From Flavobacterium gawalongense (GTDB taxonomy: Bacteria; Bacteroidota; Bacteroidia; Flavobacteriales; Flavobacteriaceae): a stretch of 64,000 nucleotides of DNA. A program made the position numbers and the translations under genes. The notes beneath the pieces are model-generated. The model saw only the letters and a list, made by a program, of their open reading frames with translations, made no database searches and was not told where the DNA came from. Shown here one piece after another: positions 8,863 through 17,035 of the stretch. The stretch spans positions 85,221-149,220 of the forward strand of contig NZ_VJZP01000007.1 of assembly GCF_007097265.1 (NCBI RefSeq), written 5' to 3'. The first letter of the stretch is position 1, and every line of letters starts with the position of its first letter.

Positions 8863-9961
8863 CTATTCCTCTTCCTTCTGTCCCATCATCATTAAGTATG
8901 CTTTCAAGAATTCATCAATCTCACCATTCATAACACCATCTACATTACTCGTTTCATAACCGGTGCGAACATCTTTGACTAATTTATAAGGCTGCATCAC
9001 ATAATTCCTGATTTGTGAACCCCATTCTATTTTCATTTTCCCAGCTTCGATATCAGCGCGCTGTGCCTGTTTCTTTTTTAACTCAATTTCATATAATTGA
9101 GATCGTAACATTTGCATAGCACGTTGTCTGTTATCTTGTTGCGACCTCGTTTCTGAACATTGTATTTGAATTCCGGTTGGTTTGTGAAACAATTGTACTT
9201 TAGTTTCTACTTTATTTACATTTTGTCCTCCCGCACCGCTGGATCGCGAAGTTGTAATTTCAATATCAGCAGGATTAATATCAATTTCGATACTATCATC
9301 TACAAGCGGATAAACATAAACGGAAGCAAACGAAGTGTGACGCTTGGCATTACTGTCAAAAGGGGATATCCGAACCAATCTGTGTACGCCGTTTTCTCCT
9401 TTTAAATAGCCAAAAGAATAATCGCCTTCAAATTCGAGTGTTACGGTTTTAATACCCGCTGATTCTCCTTTTTGGAAATTCAGTTCTTTTATTTTATAAC
9501 CGTATTTTTCACCCCACATCATGTACATACGCATCAGCATTTCGGCCCAATCGCAACTTTCAGTTCCACCGGCACCAGCGGTTATTTGTACGACAGCACT
9601 CAAAGTATCGCCTTCATCCGAAAGCATATTTTTGAATTCGATAGCTTCAATATGATTTACTGTAGTCGAATATTGCTCGTCTAATTCTTCAGCTGTAAGT
9701 TCTCCTTCTTTATAAAAATCATAGGCCAGTTGCAACTCGTCAGTCATTTCGACTGCTTTGTTATAATCTTCAATCCACTTTTTTTTATTTCTAAGATTTT
9801 TTACAATGACTTCAGCTTCTTTTGCATTGTTCCAAAAGTCGGGTGCAAAAGTTTTCTCTTCTTCGTTTGAAATTTCAATTAGTTTGGCATCAACGTCAAA
9901 GATACCTCCTCAACGCACCAAGGCGCTCTACAATACCCTTTATTTGTTCGGTAGTTGTCAT
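8863..9961 (-). CDS. prfB: Peptide chain release factor 2, with programmed +1 frameshift
   Basis: RF2 recognises UGA and UAA and triggers peptide release. The gene starts at ATG 9961, runs 21 codons, meets an in-frame TGA at 9898-9896 and continues in the +1 frame to the stop at 8863. The joined product is 365 residues, the same length as E. coli RF2. The SPF tripeptide that reads the stop codon is at about 199-201 ([12 protein letters not shown]) and the GGQ hydrolysis motif at about 244-246 ([14 protein letters not shown]). Treating only the downstream frame (from 9747) as the gene loses the first 71 residues. The intact recoding site shows the gene is functional, not a pseudogene. The product controls its own level: low RF2 allows more frameshifting. 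Confidence 0.95.
9895..9910 (-). promoter_or_regulatory. RF2 programmed +1 frameshift site
   Basis: Read on the minus strand the site is AGGAGGTATCTTTGAC: an internal Shine-Dalgarno (AGGAGG, 9910-9905), three nucleotides, the slippery CTT codon, the TGA stop and a C. This is the classic autoregulatory signal of prfB. Confidence 0.95.
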
Positions 9962-10050
9962 AAATTATATTAATTTAAATAGGTCTGTTTTCAAATATTT
10001 ATAAAAAATGCCGTTATATCATTCATTTAGTTTAGTTTTAACTGAACTAG

Positions 10051-10082
10051 TTTGAATTAACAAACGGTATTATGTAATTTTG
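10051..10082 (+). promoter_or_regulatory. Bacteroidota-type promoter of ltaE
   Basis: TTTG at 10051-10054, a 20-nt spacer, then TAATTTTG at 10075-10082. This fits the -33/-7 consensus of the phylum. Transcription would begin near 10089, giving a leader of about 64 nt that contains the palindrome at 10112-10131. Confidence 0.65.
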
Positions 10083-10111
10083 TGGCACAAAAATAGAAAA
10101 ATTTTACGAAG

Positions 10112-10131
10112 GGACAATTCGCGAATTGTCC
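10112..10131. repeat. Perfect 20-bp palindrome in the ltaE leader
   Basis: GGACAATTCGCGAATTGTCC is fully self-complementary and much richer in G+C than its surroundings. It sits 21 nt upstream of the ltaE ATG and downstream of the predicted promoter, so it would form a hairpin in the mRNA leader. It has the look of a dispersed palindromic repeat. Confidence 0.75.
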
Positions 10132-10152
10132 GTACTGAAAATAAAAATATAT

Positions 10153-11175
10153 ATGGAAATAAATTTAGTTAGCGATACGATAACCAAACCTTCTCGCGAA
10201 ATGTTAGTGCATATGTTGAATGCCAAAGTAGGAGATGACGTATACAAACAAGACCCAACTGTTATTGAACTTGAAGCTAAAGTTGCCGAAATGTTCGGGA
10301 TGGAAGCAGGGCTTTTTTTTCCATCAGGAACTATGGCAAACCAAACGGCGATAAAATTACATACACAACCAGGCGAACAATTAATTGCCGATAAATATGC
10401 GCATGTGTATCATTATGAAGGCGGAGGCGTTTCTTTTAACAGCGGCGTTTCTTGTTGCTTATTAAATGGAAATCGCGGAATGATAACTGCTGAACAAGTG
10501 GCTGGAGCAATTAATGATCCTGAGTTTTATCACAGTCCTTTAACGAGTTTGGTTTGTGTAGAAAATACTACTAACAAAGGTGGTGGAGCTTGTTATGAAT
10601 TGGAAGATTTACAAAAAATAAAACAGGTTTGCGATGCCAATAATTTGAAATTTCACTTGGACGGAGCCCGAATCTGGAATGCATTGGTAGCCAAAAAGCA
10701 AGATCCAAAAGCGTTTGGGAAACTATTCGATACTATTTCTGTTTGTTTGTCTAAAGGATTGGGAGCGCCAATTGGTTCGGTTTTATTAGCTGATAAAGCT
10801 ACTATTCACAGAGCGTTGCGAATCCGAAAAATATTAGGTGGCGGAATGCGTCAGGTAGGATATTTGGCGGCAGCCGGAATTTACGCTTTAGATAATAATA
10901 TGGAACGTCTTGCTGAAGACCATCGAAGAGCTAAAGAAATTGGCGAAGTATTAAAAAAGGCAAGTTGGGTCGCTTCGGTAGAACCGGTCGAGACTAATAT
11001 TTTGATTTTTTCATTAGTTCCAAATTGTATTGAAAAGAATTTAATTGAACTATTAAAACAAAAAAATATTTCAATCAGTTCTATTGGACATGGAAAATTG
11101 AGGATAGTAACGCACCTTGATTATAGAGAAGTGATGCATACTTATGTTCTAGAAACACTACAAAAATTAGTGTAA
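10153..11175 (+). CDS. ltaE: Low-specificity L-threonine aldolase
   Basis: A 340-residue PLP enzyme that cleaves threonine/allo-threonine to glycine and acetaldehyde. The start is ATG 10153 (MEINLVSDTITKPSREM); an upstream in-frame TTG at 10126 lies within the palindrome and is not a credible start. Family signatures: the N-terminal SDTxTxPS motif, GxxxFPSGTMANQTAIKLH, the HLDGARIWNA segment that contacts the cofactor, and the PLP lysine in SVCLSKGLGAPIGSVL near residue 197. Length matches bacterial enzymes (about 335-345). It is monocistronic, bounded by its own promoter and a strong hairpin. Likely role: glycine supply or threonine breakdown. Confidence 0.92.
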   Translation: MEINLVSDTITKPSREMLVHMLNAKVGDDVYKQDPTVIELEAKVAEMFGMEAGLFFPSGTMANQTAIKLHTQPGEQLIADKYAHVYHYEGGGVSFNSGVSCCLLNGNRGMITAEQVAGAINDPEFYHSPLTSLVCVENTTNKGGGACYELEDLQKIKQVCDANNLKFHLDGARIWNALVAKKQDPKAFGKLFDTISVCLSKGLGAPIGSVLLADKATIHRALRIRKILGGGMRQVGYLAAAGIYALDNNMERLAEDHRRAKEIGEVLKKASWVASVEPVETNILIFSLVPNCIEKNLIELLKQKNISISSIGHGKLRIVTHLDYREVMHTYVLETLQKLV

Positions 11176-11192
11176 CACTGTTTGGAAAATTT

Positions 11193-11262
11193 GTTTAAAG
11201 TTTAAGGTTTAACGTTTTTAGCGCGATCAAAAAACGTTAAACCTTAAACTTTAAACTTTTTT
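11193..11262 (+). terminator. Very long hairpin terminator of ltaE
   Basis: A perfect 27-bp stem (11193-11219 with 11230-11256) and a 10-nt loop, followed by six T (11257-11262). The stem is far longer than a normal terminator and is almost entirely A, T and a few G/C. It could also stop transcription arriving from the minus strand. Confidence 0.8.
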
Positions 11263-11318
11263 ATTTAAAAAGATTGTCCATTCCTGGAATCATTGGCATA
11301 TCCATTTTTGCAACAGCA
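11258..11318. repeat. 61-bp direct repeat, left copy (orphan end of ybaB)
   Basis: Identical to 12331-12391 at all 61 positions, at a distance of 1073 nt. The sequence is the last part of the ybaB reading frame plus its stop codon, so this copy is a gene fragment without a gene. Confidence 0.95.
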
Positions 11319-11347
11319 ATGTTATTAAATATGATTTTATTATTAAT

Positions 11348-12313
11348 TTAATTAGATATTTTCTCTATAATAACCATATTAGAATCTTCATTTATATCTA
11401 CAAATTCTGTTGAATTTGATGAAATATTGTATTTCAAAATACCAGATTTATTATTCAGATTAGAGATGATAACGTATTGATTTTTAGAGTTGTCGATAAA
11501 TCCTTTGCCGAAAACGCTATTTAATCCATACACTTCGTTAGGTAAAATGTCGGTGTAAGTGTTATTTAACAGGTCGAATTTGAAAAGACTAACTCCATTT
11601 ATATTTCCTACCAAACCTTTCATGCCATACAAAATGTTGTTTGTAGATATTGCAGATCTTGTAAAAGAAATAGGGGTGTTAGAGCTATTAAAAAACAGCG
11701 GTTTAGACGTATTATTTTCTAAATTTATTTCAATTGTATTGTCATTATAACAAGAGCTGTAAAATTTGTTTCCATTTATAAAAGTCGAAAATGAACTTTT
11801 TTGGTTAAAAGAAATTCCCGTATAAATGACTTCAAAGGTAGTTGGATTAATTGTTACAAAATAACATATTGATTTTGAATCATCTTTATTCGATTTTAAT
11901 ATTCCAAATAATAAGTTATTCGAATCATTCCATTGTAACGATATTAATGCAGGGTCTAAACCCGTTAGAGCACTTGGATAAACTAAATTGTTTGAAGTAG
12001 TTAAATTGGTGTTTTTGTCGAAAACAAACAATTTGTCAGTTGATAAATATTCAATCAAAAATATTTTATTTGAATTTGAAGTAACAGTATTCAAATCTAA
12101 AAATGCAGATGTATTAAAACCATTAAATGCTGAATAAGTAGAAATTGCACCAGTTTTGTTTCCGATTTTATTGATTTTCCCAGTTGAGTTTACAACTAAG
12201 TAACTAAAGTCATCTTTAACTTGTTTAACTTCACTTTCGGATGATGATTCTCCACTACAAGAAATGAAAAATATGGCGCAATTAAGCGCTAATAATTTGA
12301 ATAATAATTTCAT
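11348..12313 (-). CDS. Putative lipoprotein of unknown function, inserted gene
   Basis: 321 residues. The start shows a lipoprotein signal with Cys19 in FFISC followed by a Ser/Glu-rich linker. The rest is rich in Asn, Ser, Thr and aromatic residues and contains recurrent phrases of the type NKFYSSCYNDN, NILYGMKGLV and NQYVIISNLNN spaced some 40-50 residues apart, which suggests a beta-propeller-like fold. No named family recognised. It lies 20 nt downstream of the ybaB stop and is flanked on both sides by perfect 61-bp copies of the ybaB 3' end, so it appears to be a recent insertion that left ybaB intact. It may be co-transcribed with ybaB. Confidence 0.7.
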   Translation of the reverse strand: MKLLFKLLALNCAIFFISCSGESSSESEVKQVKDDFSYLVVNSTGKINKIGNKTGAISTYSAFNGFNTSAFLDLNTVTSNSNKIFLIEYLSTDKLFVFDKNTNLTTSNNLVYPSALTGLDPALISLQWNDSNNLLFGILKSNKDDSKSICYFVTINPTTFEVIYTGISFNQKSSFSTFINGNKFYSSCYNDNTIEINLENNTSKPLFFNSSNTPISFTRSAISTNNILYGMKGLVGNINGVSLFKFDLLNNTYTDILPNEVYGLNSVFGKGFIDNSKNQYVIISNLNNKSGILKYNISSNSTEFVDINEDSNMVIIEKISN

Positions 12314-12330
12314 ATATTTAGTTGCGAGAA

Positions 12331-12391
12331 TTTTTATTTAAAAAGATTGTCCATTCCTGGAATCATTGGCATATCCATTTTTGCAACAGCA
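12331..12391. repeat. 61-bp direct repeat, right copy (true end of ybaB)
   Basis: The functional 3' end of ybaB, identical to 11258-11318. The two copies enclose the lipoprotein gene. Confidence 0.95.
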
Positions 12392-12654
12392 TCAAGTTCA
12401 GCTTCATTTGTTTTAGTCGCTTTTTCAATAGCTTTATTTAGGACTAAAATCATATAATCTTCTAATTGTTCTTTGTCTTCCAATAAAGAATCGTCAATTG
12501 TGATTGATTTTATTTTTCTATTGGCAGTCAAAGTAACTTTCAATAAACCATCAGTGCTTTGCTCATCAATAAGAACAGTGTCTAAACGTTTTTTAGTGTC
12601 TTCTATTTTTTGTTGGGTTTCTTTTAGTTTTCCCATCATTCCCATTAAATCCAT
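12334..12654 (-). CDS. ybaB: YbaB/EbfC nucleoid-associated protein
   Basis: 106 residues, the usual size of this small dimeric DNA-binding family that coats the nucleoid. The pattern [20 protein letters not shown], then [24 protein letters not shown] and the C-terminal helix with [17 protein letters not shown], ending in a Met/Pro-rich tail ([14 protein letters not shown]), is typical. In many bacteria ybaB sits between dnaX and recR; here it is alone and divergent from ptrB. Its 3' end is duplicated downstream of the lipoprotein gene. Confidence 0.9.
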   Translation of the reverse strand: MDLMGMMGKLKETQQKIEDTKKRLDTVLIDEQSTDGLLKVTLTANRKIKSITIDDSLLEDKEQLEDYMILVLNKAIEKATKTNEAELDAVAKMDMPMIPGMDNLFK

Positions 12655-12792
12655 TTTGATAAATTTTAATTATTGAATTACGAAATTACTACATTCGGTG
12701 TAATAAGCATGTTAAATTAGATAGAAAATTGAATCGTTTTAAAATGTCTTTGTGTTATTTTTGTAGCTTCACTTAAATATAAAGAGCAAACG

Positions 12793-14853
12793 ATGCCAGA
12801 AAATATACAACCACCAGTTGTCAAAATAATTCCTGAAAAATTAGAAAAATTTGGTAATGAAAGAATCGATAATTACTTCTGGTTGAATGACAGAGAAAAC
12901 CCGGAAGTTATTGATTACCTGAATAAAGAGAATGAGTATTATCATAAAATGACTGCTCATACCAAAGATTTCCAAAAAGAATTATTTGAAGAAATGAAAG
13001 GCAGAATCAAGGAAGATGATGAATCGGTTCCTTATTTATACAACGGATATTACTACATCACCCGTTTTGAAACTGGAAAGGATTATCCTATTTATTCCCG
13101 AAAAAAGGAAAGCCTTTCGGCAAAAGAAGAAATCATGTTCGATTGTAATGAATTGGCCAAAGGACAATCTTATTTTCAATTAGGTGGTTTGAGTATTAGT
13201 CCGGATAATAAATTAGCTGTTTATAGTACGGATACTATTGGAAGAAGAATTTATACTGTTCAGGTTAAAAGCTTAGAGACTAATGAAATTCTGGAAGATA
13301 AAATAGAAAAGGTTACGGGAACTGCTGTTTGGGCAAATGATAATCATACCATTTTTTATTCTTCGCAGGACGAAGTTACCTTGCGATCCGATAAAATTTT
13401 CAAACATAAATTAGGTTCAAAACAAGCGGATGATGTTTTAGTTTATTTTGAAAAAGATGATACTTATAATGTCGAAATTGCAAAATCTAAATCCAGAAAA
13501 TATCTTGCAATTGAGTCTGGAAGTACACTGACAACAGAATATAGAATTCTAAATGCCGACACTCCAGATGGGAAATTTGAAATTTTTCAAAAAAGAATCA
13601 GAGGAGTAGAATATAGTATCAATCACTACAAGGATAGCTTTTATATTTTAACCAATAAGGATAAAGCCGAAAATTTCAAATTGATGAAAACGCTCGAAAC
13701 CGCAACATCAAAAGAAAATTGGACAGAAGTTATACCGCATAGAGAAGATGTTTTGTTAGAAGACATCGAAATTTTTGCTAATTATTTAGTGGTCGAAGAA
13801 CGTTCGAATGGTTTGAATAAAATCCGAATCATGCCTTGGAGTGGGGAAGGGGAATACTATTTGCCTTTTGAAAGCGAAACCTATACCGCTTATACCACGA
13901 CCAATGTAGATTTTGAAACAGAAATTTTGCGTTACGGCTACCAATCCATGACAACTCCCTCTTCGGTTATTGATTTCAATATGACAACCAAAGCAAAGGA
14001 AATCAAAAAGGAGCAACAGGTTCTTGGTGGCAAATTTGATAAAAATAATTATAAAGAAGAACGCGTTTGGGCAACTGCCAAAGATGGAGCCAAAATTCCT
14101 ATTTCTATGGTGTATAGAAAAGAGTTGAAAAAAGACGGGAATAATCCATTGTTGCAATATGCTTATGGTTCTTATGGACATTCTATGGATGTTACTTTTT
14201 CATCGACCCGATTAACATTATTAGATAGAGGATTTATATTTGCGATAGCGCATATTCGTGGTGGCGAGGATTTAGGAAGACAATGGTATGAAGACGGAAA
14301 ATTATTAAAAAAGAAAAATACGTTCACTGATTTTATCGATTGTTCTAAATTTCTGATTGATCAAAAATACACATCACCAAAACATTTATATGCAGAAGGG
14401 GGCTCTGCCGGAGGTTTATTAATGGGAGTTGTGGTGAATTTAGCACCTGAATTGTATCATGGAATAATAGCACAAGTTCCTTTTGTGGATGTAATTACTA
14501 CGATGCTTGATGATAGTATACCTCTTACAACTGGAGAATATGATGAATGGGGGAATCCAAATAAAAAGAAATATTACCAATACATGTTGTCGTATTCTCC
14601 TTACGACAATGTAAAAAAACAAAATTATCCCAATATGTATGTGTCTACGGGTCTTCATGATTCACAGGTACAATATTGGGAACCAGCGAAGTGGGTCGCA
14701 AAATTGCGAACAATGAAAATGGATGCGAATGTCTTATATCTTGATACTAACATGGATGCAGGTCACGGAGGAGCATCTGGGAGGTTTGAAGCTATAAAGG
14801 AATTAGCAAAAGAATTTAGTTTTTTATTAGATTTAGAGAAAATTAAAAAGTAA
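12793..14853 (+). CDS. ptrB: Oligopeptidase B (S9 prolyl oligopeptidase family)
   Basis: 686 residues, a cytoplasmic serine peptidase that cleaves short peptides after Arg or Lys. The N-terminal part to about residue 400 is the seven-bladed propeller. The alpha/beta-hydrolase domain carries GGSAGG with Ser538, Asp623 (in GLHDSQV) and His658 (in DAGHGGASGR); E. coli OpdB has these at 532, 617 and 652, so the triad is aligned. No signal peptide. A possible promoter TATTTTTG (12756-12763) lies just upstream of the ATG. The gene is divergent from ybaB. Confidence 0.93.
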   Translation: MPENIQPPVVKIIPEKLEKFGNERIDNYFWLNDRENPEVIDYLNKENEYYHKMTAHTKDFQKELFEEMKGRIKEDDESVPYLYNGYYYITRFETGKDYPIYSRKKESLSAKEEIMFDCNELAKGQSYFQLGGLSISPDNKLAVYSTDTIGRRIYTVQVKSLETNEILEDKIEKVTGTAVWANDNHTIFYSSQDEVTLRSDKIFKHKLGSKQADDVLVYFEKDDTYNVEIAKSKSRKYLAIESGSTLTTEYRILNADTPDGKFEIFQKRIRGVEYSINHYKDSFYILTNKDKAENFKLMKTLETATSKENWTEVIPHREDVLLEDIEIFANYLVVEERSNGLNKIRIMPWSGEGEYYLPFESETYTAYTTTNVDFETEILRYGYQSMTTPSSVIDFNMTTKAKEIKKEQQVLGGKFDKNNYKEERVWATAKDGAKIPISMVYRKELKKDGNNPLLQYAYGSYGHSMDVTFSSTRLTLLDRGFIFAIAHIRGGEDLGRQWYEDGKLLKKKNTFTDFIDCSKFLIDQKYTSPKHLYAEGGSAGGLLMGVVVNLAPELYHGIIAQVPFVDVITTMLDDSIPLTTGEYDEWGNPNKKKYYQYMLSYSPYDNVKKQNYPNMYVSTGLHDSQVQYWEPAKWVAKLRTMKMDANVLYLDTNMDAGHGGASGRFEAIKELAKEFSFLLDLEKIKK

Positions 14854-14924
14854 TTAGATTTTTTTTGTTAAATTTGCAACGTTCGTGGTTAAATTAAAAA
14901 TTGCCTGCGACTAACTATTTTTTT

Positions 14925-15965
14925 ATGAAAGAAGAAATAAACGCTTATAATAATGTTTTAGAATTAATAGGTAACACCCCACTTATTAAGCTAAATAAAG
15001 TCACCGAAGAGTTAGAAGGTAATTTCTACGCAAAGGTAGAAGCTTTTAATCCAGGACATTCTTCTAAAGATAGAATAGCATTATACATAATCGAAGAAGC
15101 TGAAAAAAAAGGATTTTTATCTCCTGGTGATACCATTATTGAAACTACATCCGGGAATACCGGTTTTAGTTTGGCGATGGTAAGTATCATAAAAGGCTAT
15201 AATTGTATCCTTGCTGTTAGTTCTAAGTCATCCAAAGATAAAATAGATATGTTACGTAGTTTGGGAGCAAAAGTTTATGTTTGTCCCGCACATGTCTCCG
15301 CTGATGATGAGCGTTCGTATTATAATGTAGCCAAACGTTTGCACGAAGAAACGAAAGGTTCTGTTTATATCAATCAATATTTCAATCAATTGAATATTGA
15401 TGCACATTATAAATCTACAGGGCCAGAAATTTGGAAACAAACAAATGGTAAAATCACACACCTTATCGCTTGTAGCGGTACAGGAGGAACTATTTCAGGA
15501 ACTGCAAAATACTTGAAAGAACAAAATCCTAATATTAGGATTCTCGGAGTAGATGCTTTTGGTTCCGTATTAAAAAAATACCATGAGACCAGGGAATTCG
15601 ATAACGATGAAATTTATCCTTACAGAATTGAAGGTTTAGGTAAAAACTTAATCCCGTCTGCAACTGATTTTGATCTTATCGATAAGTTCATGAAAGTTAC
15701 TGATGAAGAAAGTGCGCATTCTGCCAGAGAAATTGTAAAAAAAGAAGGCTTATTTGTTGGTTATACTTCCGGGGCTGTAATGCAAGCGATTAAACAATAT
15801 GCTGAAGAAGGTGAATTTGATAAAAACAGTAATGTAATTGCCATTTTTCCGGATCACGGCTCAAGATATATGAGTAAGGTATTTAGTGATGACTGGATGA
15901 ATGAGCAAGGTTTCTTTGACAGCATCAACGAAGAAGAAGCTCAGAAAATAGAATTTATAAAATAA
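14925..15965 (+). CDS. PLP-dependent cysteine synthase family protein
   Basis: A 346-residue fold-type II PLP enzyme of the O-acetylserine sulfhydrylase / cystathionine beta-synthase group. The start is ATG 14925 ([23 protein letters not shown]); the frame extends upstream to a TTG at 14901 but that adds no conserved residues. The PLP lysine is Lys48 in NPGHSSKDR, the substrate loop is [12 protein letters not shown], and the phosphate cradle is [10 protein letters not shown]. No CBS regulatory domain follows. It could make cysteine (CysM-like) or cystathionine; the sequence does not decide. Seventy nucleotides separate it from ptrB. Confidence 0.88.
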   Translation: MKEEINAYNNVLELIGNTPLIKLNKVTEELEGNFYAKVEAFNPGHSSKDRIALYIIEEAEKKGFLSPGDTIIETTSGNTGFSLAMVSIIKGYNCILAVSSKSSKDKIDMLRSLGAKVYVCPAHVSADDERSYYNVAKRLHEETKGSVYINQYFNQLNIDAHYKSTGPEIWKQTNGKITHLIACSGTGGTISGTAKYLKEQNPNIRILGVDAFGSVLKKYHETREFDNDEIYPYRIEGLGKNLIPSATDFDLIDKFMKVTDEESAHSAREIVKKEGLFVGYTSGAVMQAIKQYAEEGEFDKNSNVIAIFPDHGSRYMSKVFSDDWMNEQGFFDSINEEEAQKIEFIK

Positions 15966-15995
15966 GAAGTATTAATTAGTATAAAGTATTAAGAT

Positions 15996-16032
15996 AAAAA
16001 ACTCCGTCAGTCTAAAAGTTGATGGAGTTTTT
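15996..16032 (+). terminator. Terminator of the cysteine synthase family gene
   Basis: A 13-nt stem with one G-T pair (15996-16008 with 16020-16032), A-run upstream and T-run downstream, about 30 nt past the stop codon. Confidence 0.8.
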
Positions 16033-16059
16033 CTTTTTAACAGAGTCATTCTGTTTTTT

Positions 16060-16137
16060 TTTGTCATTCCGACGAAGGAGGAATCTCATCAGGATAGTTC
16101 GCTTTGTGTGAGATTCCTCCTTCGTCGGAATGACAAA
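16060..16137. repeat. Dispersed palindromic repeat with 29-bp stem
   Basis: Perfect inverted arms of 29 bp (16060-16088 and 16109-16137) around a 20-nt loop. The core GTCATTCCGACGAAGGAGG is GC-richer than the flanks. It has the form of a REP-like intergenic element. Its apparent 65-codon translation is spurious. Confidence 0.85.
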
Positions 16138-16155
16138 ATACGGGACAAACTCAAA

Positions 16156-16183
16156 AAAAACTCCAGATTTATCCGGAGTTTTT
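16156..16183 (-). terminator. Terminator of yebC
   Basis: A 9-bp outer stem (16156-16164 with 16175-16183) plus a short inner pairing, followed on the minus strand by a run of T. Confidence 0.75.
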
Positions 16184-16222
16184 CTAGTGTTTTTCTGAAT
16201 ACTATTCACTGAATACTGTAAA

Positions 16223-16933
16223 CTATTCCTCCATTGTATGATAAACGTTCATTACGTCATCATCTTCTTCAATTTTTTCGATTAGTTTCTCAACATCAGC
16301 AGCTTGTGCTTCAGTCAGTTTTTTAGTTATTTGAGGAATTCTTTCAAATCCGGAAGAAAGGATTTCCAATCCTCTATTTTCTAATTCTTTTTGAATCGTT
16401 CCAAAACTTCCAAAAGGCGCATAAATTAAAATACCGTCTTCGTCTTCAAAAACTTCTTCTGCGCCGAAATCGATTAATTCTAATTCTAATTCTTCAGGAT
16501 CAATTCCGTTTGCCGGAATTCTAAAGTTGCACGTATGGTCAAACATAAATTCAACTGAACCTTGCGTTCCCATTGTACCGTTACATTTGTTAAAATAACT
16601 TCTGACATTAGCAACAGTTCTGTTATTATTATCAGTTGCTGTTTCAACTAGAATTGCAATTCCATGGGGTGCATATCCTTCAAATAAAACCTCTTTATAG
16701 TTAGCTGTATCTTTATCCGTTGCTTTTTTGATAGCACGTTCTACATTTTCTTTCGGCATATTGACTGCCTTGGAATTCTGAATAACGGCTCTTAATCTGG
16801 AGTTGGCATCAGGATTTGGTCCGCCTTCCTTTACAGCCATTACAATATCTTTACCAATTCTGGTAAATGCTTTGGCCATTGCCGACCAACGTTTCATTTT
16901 TCTACCTTTTCTGAACTCAAACGCTCTTCCCAT
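16223..16933 (-). CDS. yebC: YebC/PmpR family translation/transcription factor
   Basis: 236 residues, matching the family length. The three-domain YebC pattern is clear: N-terminal MGRAFEFRKGRKMKRWSAMAKAFTRIGKDI, the EGGPNPDANSRLRAVIQNSKAVNMPKENVERAIKKA helical segment, and the later DHTCNFRI and FEDEDGILIYAPF segments. Members have been described both as DNA-binding regulators and, more recently, as ribosome-associated factors that relieve stalling at proline runs. The gene follows no operon partner; the stop codon is followed directly by a CAGT-rich tail and a terminator. Confidence 0.92.
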   Translation of the reverse strand: MGRAFEFRKGRKMKRWSAMAKAFTRIGKDIVMAVKEGGPNPDANSRLRAVIQNSKAVNMPKENVERAIKKATDKDTANYKEVLFEGYAPHGIAILVETATDNNNRTVANVRSYFNKCNGTMGTQGSVEFMFDHTCNFRIPANGIDPEELELELIDFGAEEVFEDEDGILIYAPFGSFGTIQKELENRGLEILSSGFERIPQITKKLTEAQAADVEKLIEKIEEDDDVMNVYHTMEE

Positions 16934-17035
16934 TTCTATTTATTGTTTTGAACTGCAAAAATACAGTTATTCCTTATTTTACCAAAATCAAATTAAATTC
17001 TTTTATCGAATTAAAAATAAATTGATACTGTTATT

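Noticed and set aside
8863..9747. A shorter RF2 beginning at Met 9747
   Set aside because: The upstream 71 residues plus a perfect recoding site restore the canonical 365-residue protein.
11348..12313. The lipoprotein gene and its repeats as an integron cassette or prophage remnant
   Set aside because: No integrase, attC-like fold or phage gene is present; only the duplicated ybaB end marks the insertion.
14901..14924. TTG as the start of the cysteine synthase family protein, eight codons upstream
   Set aside because: The added residues are not part of the conserved N-terminus and an ATG lies at 14925.
16012..16209. A 65-codon minus-strand open frame with VIPTKEESHTK
   Set aside because: It is a translation of the 29-bp-stem repeat and its flanks. 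It has no promoter or family similarity, and the two gene terminators bracket it.
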